NCBI GenBank assembly: GCA_947305825.1
Contig: CAMZET010000067.1
Coordinates: forward strand, 1-7,347
From: an uncultured Verrucomicrobiota bacterium
Lineage (GTDB): Bacteria; Verrucomicrobiota; Kiritimatiellia; RFP12; UBA1067
Length of the DNA stretch: 7,347 bases
Direction of reading: 5' to 3'
Shown: in pieces, positions 5,910-7,347 of the stretch
How positions within the stretch are numbered: the first letter of the stretch is position 1
How the letters are laid out: every line of letters starts with the position of its first letter
The notes under the pieces: model-generated
What the model was told of the DNA's origin: nothing
Database searches by the model: none
The model's input: only the letters and a program-made list of their open reading frames with translations
Position numbers and translations under genes: made by a program

Positions 5910-7347
5910 TGCAGCCGACAAAGAATGCGCTTGACGCGCTCAACGCCGCTACGCCGTGTGCGCAGCAGCTTGGCCACGACCATGTGGCCGCCGAACACAT
6001 TTTACTCTCGATTCTTGCGCTGCCTCAATGCCAGGCGGCGCAGAGGCTCGTTCGTCTCGGCCTCAACCTGGATGAACTCGCCGAGTCGATGCGGAACATG
6101 ATAAATCCCGGTGCGCAGGCCGTAATGATAAAAGGTGCGCTGCCGCTGTCGGCGCGCACGAGGAAAATCCTGCAAATGGCAGAACTAGAAGCCGGCGAGG
6201 GAGCCAAAGTCGGCACGGAGCATATAGTCGCAGCGATTCTTGCGGAAGGCGAGAACGCTGCGGCCCAGCTTCTATTCAACGCCGGCGTAACCCTGAACAG
6301 CTTCAAGGCCGCAGGAACGCAAGGCGCCGGCGACGGCGCAAATGAGCAGGACAAGAACGAGCAGGACGACGAAGACGACGAAAAGCAAGCGAAGAAAGAG
6401 CGCGAAAAAGAGCAAAAGACGCCTACTCTCAACGCCTACGGACGCGACCTGACGGAGCTCGCCCGCATGGGAAAGCTCGACCCGGTAATCGGGCGCGAGA
6501 AGGAAATCAAGCGCGTCGTCCAGATTCTGTCGCGGCGCACGAAGAACAATGCCGTCCTGATTGGCGAGGCAGGCGTCGGCAAAACCGCCGTCGTGGAAGG
6601 CTTGGCCCAGGCCATACACATGGGCAAGGTGCCGGAGAAAATGCAGTCGAAGCGCGTTGTCGCCATCGACATGGCGCGGATAGTCGCCGGCACGCAATAC
6701 CGCGGGCAATTCGAAGAACGCTTGAAGCGCATCACCGACGAAACAAAACGCGCCGGGAACGTAATCCTGTTCCTGGACGAGATACACACGATGGTCGGCG
6801 CGGGCGGCGCGGAGGGCGCTATGGACGCCGCGAACATCTTGAAGCCCGCTCTCGCTCGCGGCGAACTCCAGTGCGTCGGCGCCACTACCCTAAAGGAATA
6901 CCACAAGTCCATCGAGCGAGACGCCGCCTTAGAGCGCCGCTTCCAGGCCGTCCAAATCGACGAACCTTCGATTGCCGACGCAATCTCAATCCTCAAGGGA
7001 ATCGCGCCCAGATACGAAGAGCACCACACGGTGAGATTTCCGGATGCAGCAATCCGCGCCGCCGTGGAGCTGACGGCCAGATACCTGCCCTCGCGCCAGC
7101 TTCCAGACAAGGCTATCGATGCAATGGACGAGACCGGCGCGCGCCTCCGCATGGCGGCAAGCGAGCGCCCGAAGTCGCTTACGTCGATGCAGGAGGAAAT
7201 CAGCTCCCTGCGCGGCAGAAAAGACGCGGCCGTCGAGGCCGGCGACTTCGACACCGCCGCCGAGTGCCGCGAACAAATAGCTTCACTCGCCGCAAAGTTC
7301 GACAAGGCCCTCAAAGCCTGGAAGGCCAAAAACGCCGAAAAGACTAT
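5909..7347 (+). CDS. clpC: Clp protease ATPase subunit, ClpC-type (3' end outside window)
   Basis: The frame stays open from ATG 5909 to the window end: 479 residues, just over half of a typical 800-850-residue ClpC. ClpC is a hexameric AAA+ unfoldase that feeds substrates to ClpP in the cytoplasm. An N-domain with two Clp_N repeats (about 4-135; [31 protein letters not shown]) is followed by a highly charged linker (145-170), then the D1 AAA+ module: [11 protein letters not shown] (190-200), Walker A GEAGVGKT (219-226), pore loop [11 protein letters not shown] (261-271), Walker [10 protein letters not shown] (285-293), sensor 1 region GATT (324-327), and arginine-finger LERRF (341-345). After D1, residues 428-460 form a UVR-like segment (Asp447 to Glu455 region, [12 protein letters not shown]), which favours ClpC over ClpB. 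The second ATPase module and any ClpP-binding loop lie beyond the edge. Start and upstream stop overlap (TAATG), with only weak SD-like sequence, so translation is probably coupled. ClpB or ClpA is less likely. Confidence 0.93.
   Translation, partial: MQPTKNALDALNAATPCAQQLGHDHVAAEHILLSILALPQCQAAQRLVRLGLNLDELAESMRNMINPGAQAVMIKGALPLSARTRKILQMAELEAGEGAKVGTEHIVAAILAEGENAAAQLLFNAGVTLNSFKAAGTQGAGDGANEQDKNEQDDEDDEKQAKKEREKEQKTPTLNAYGRDLTELARMGKLDPVIGREKEIKRVVQILSRRTKNNAVLIGEAGVGKTAVVEGLAQAIHMGKVPEKMQSKRVVAIDMARIVAGTQYRGQFEERLKRITDETKRAGNVILFLDEIHTMVGAGGAEGAMDAANILKPALARGELQCVGATTLKEYHKSIERDAALERRFQAVQIDEPSIADAISILKGIAPRYEEHHTVRFPDAAIRAAVELTARYLPSRQLPDKAIDAMDETGARLRMAASERPKSLTSMQEEISSLRGRKDAAVEAGDFDTAAECREQIASLAAKFDKALKAWKAKNAEKT

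Noticed and set aside
6436..7329. Long open frame on the - strand (297 codons) opposite the Clp gene
   Set aside because: It lies entirely within the strongly supported clpC reading frame, has a Ser/Arg/Ala-rich composition typical of GC-rich antisense frames, and shows no domain motif.

Overview
The window is GC-rich and very densely coded, with every supported gene on the + strand. It looks like a piece of a bacterial chromosome carrying housekeeping and cell-surface genes. An exported protein with a classical signal peptide, a glycosyltransferase fused to a GtrA-type membrane domain, and a ClpC-type ATPase with a UVR-like middle segment suggest a bacterium of the PVC group (Kiritimatiellota, Lentisphaerota or Verrucomicrobiota). 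That placement is inference from general gene character, not from a diagnostic marker. I saw no phage, transposon, CRISPR, rRNA or tRNA signature.

Layout. Positions 1-108 hold the end of a protein with an Ala/Pro/Glu-rich tail made of 21-bp tandem repeats. After a 32-nt gap comes pheT (141-2570), the complete phenylalanyl-tRNA synthetase beta subunit. Its usual partner pheS is not recognisable in the short stretch visible upstream. A 169-nt non-coding gap (2571-2739) follows. It contains three short hairpins, one with a UUCG loop that may be a terminator or leader element, and ends in a good ribosome binding site.

The second block is four closely packed genes. They are a signal-peptide protein of unknown function (2740-3621), a GT2-GtrA fusion (3609-4679, overlapping the previous gene by 13 nt), an N-acylglucosamine 2-epimerase family protein (4740-5909), and a Clp AAA+ ATPase (from 5909, running off the right edge). 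The Clp start codon shares one base with the epimerase stop codon. The spacing suggests one transcription unit.

How they may work together. PheT is a translation housekeeping gene, probably transcribed separately. The middle three genes could serve an envelope or surface-glycan task: the epimerase would supply a sugar such as N-acetylmannosamine, the GT2-GtrA protein would load a lipid carrier and help present it across the membrane, and the exported protein would act outside the cytoplasm. This is a hypothesis from neighbourhood alone. The Clp ATPase is a proteolysis or disaggregation component whose tie to the sugar genes may be only transcriptional. I do not see convincing evidence of a wholly new system. 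The best candidates for a second look are the unknown exported protein and its overlap with the glycosyltransferase.
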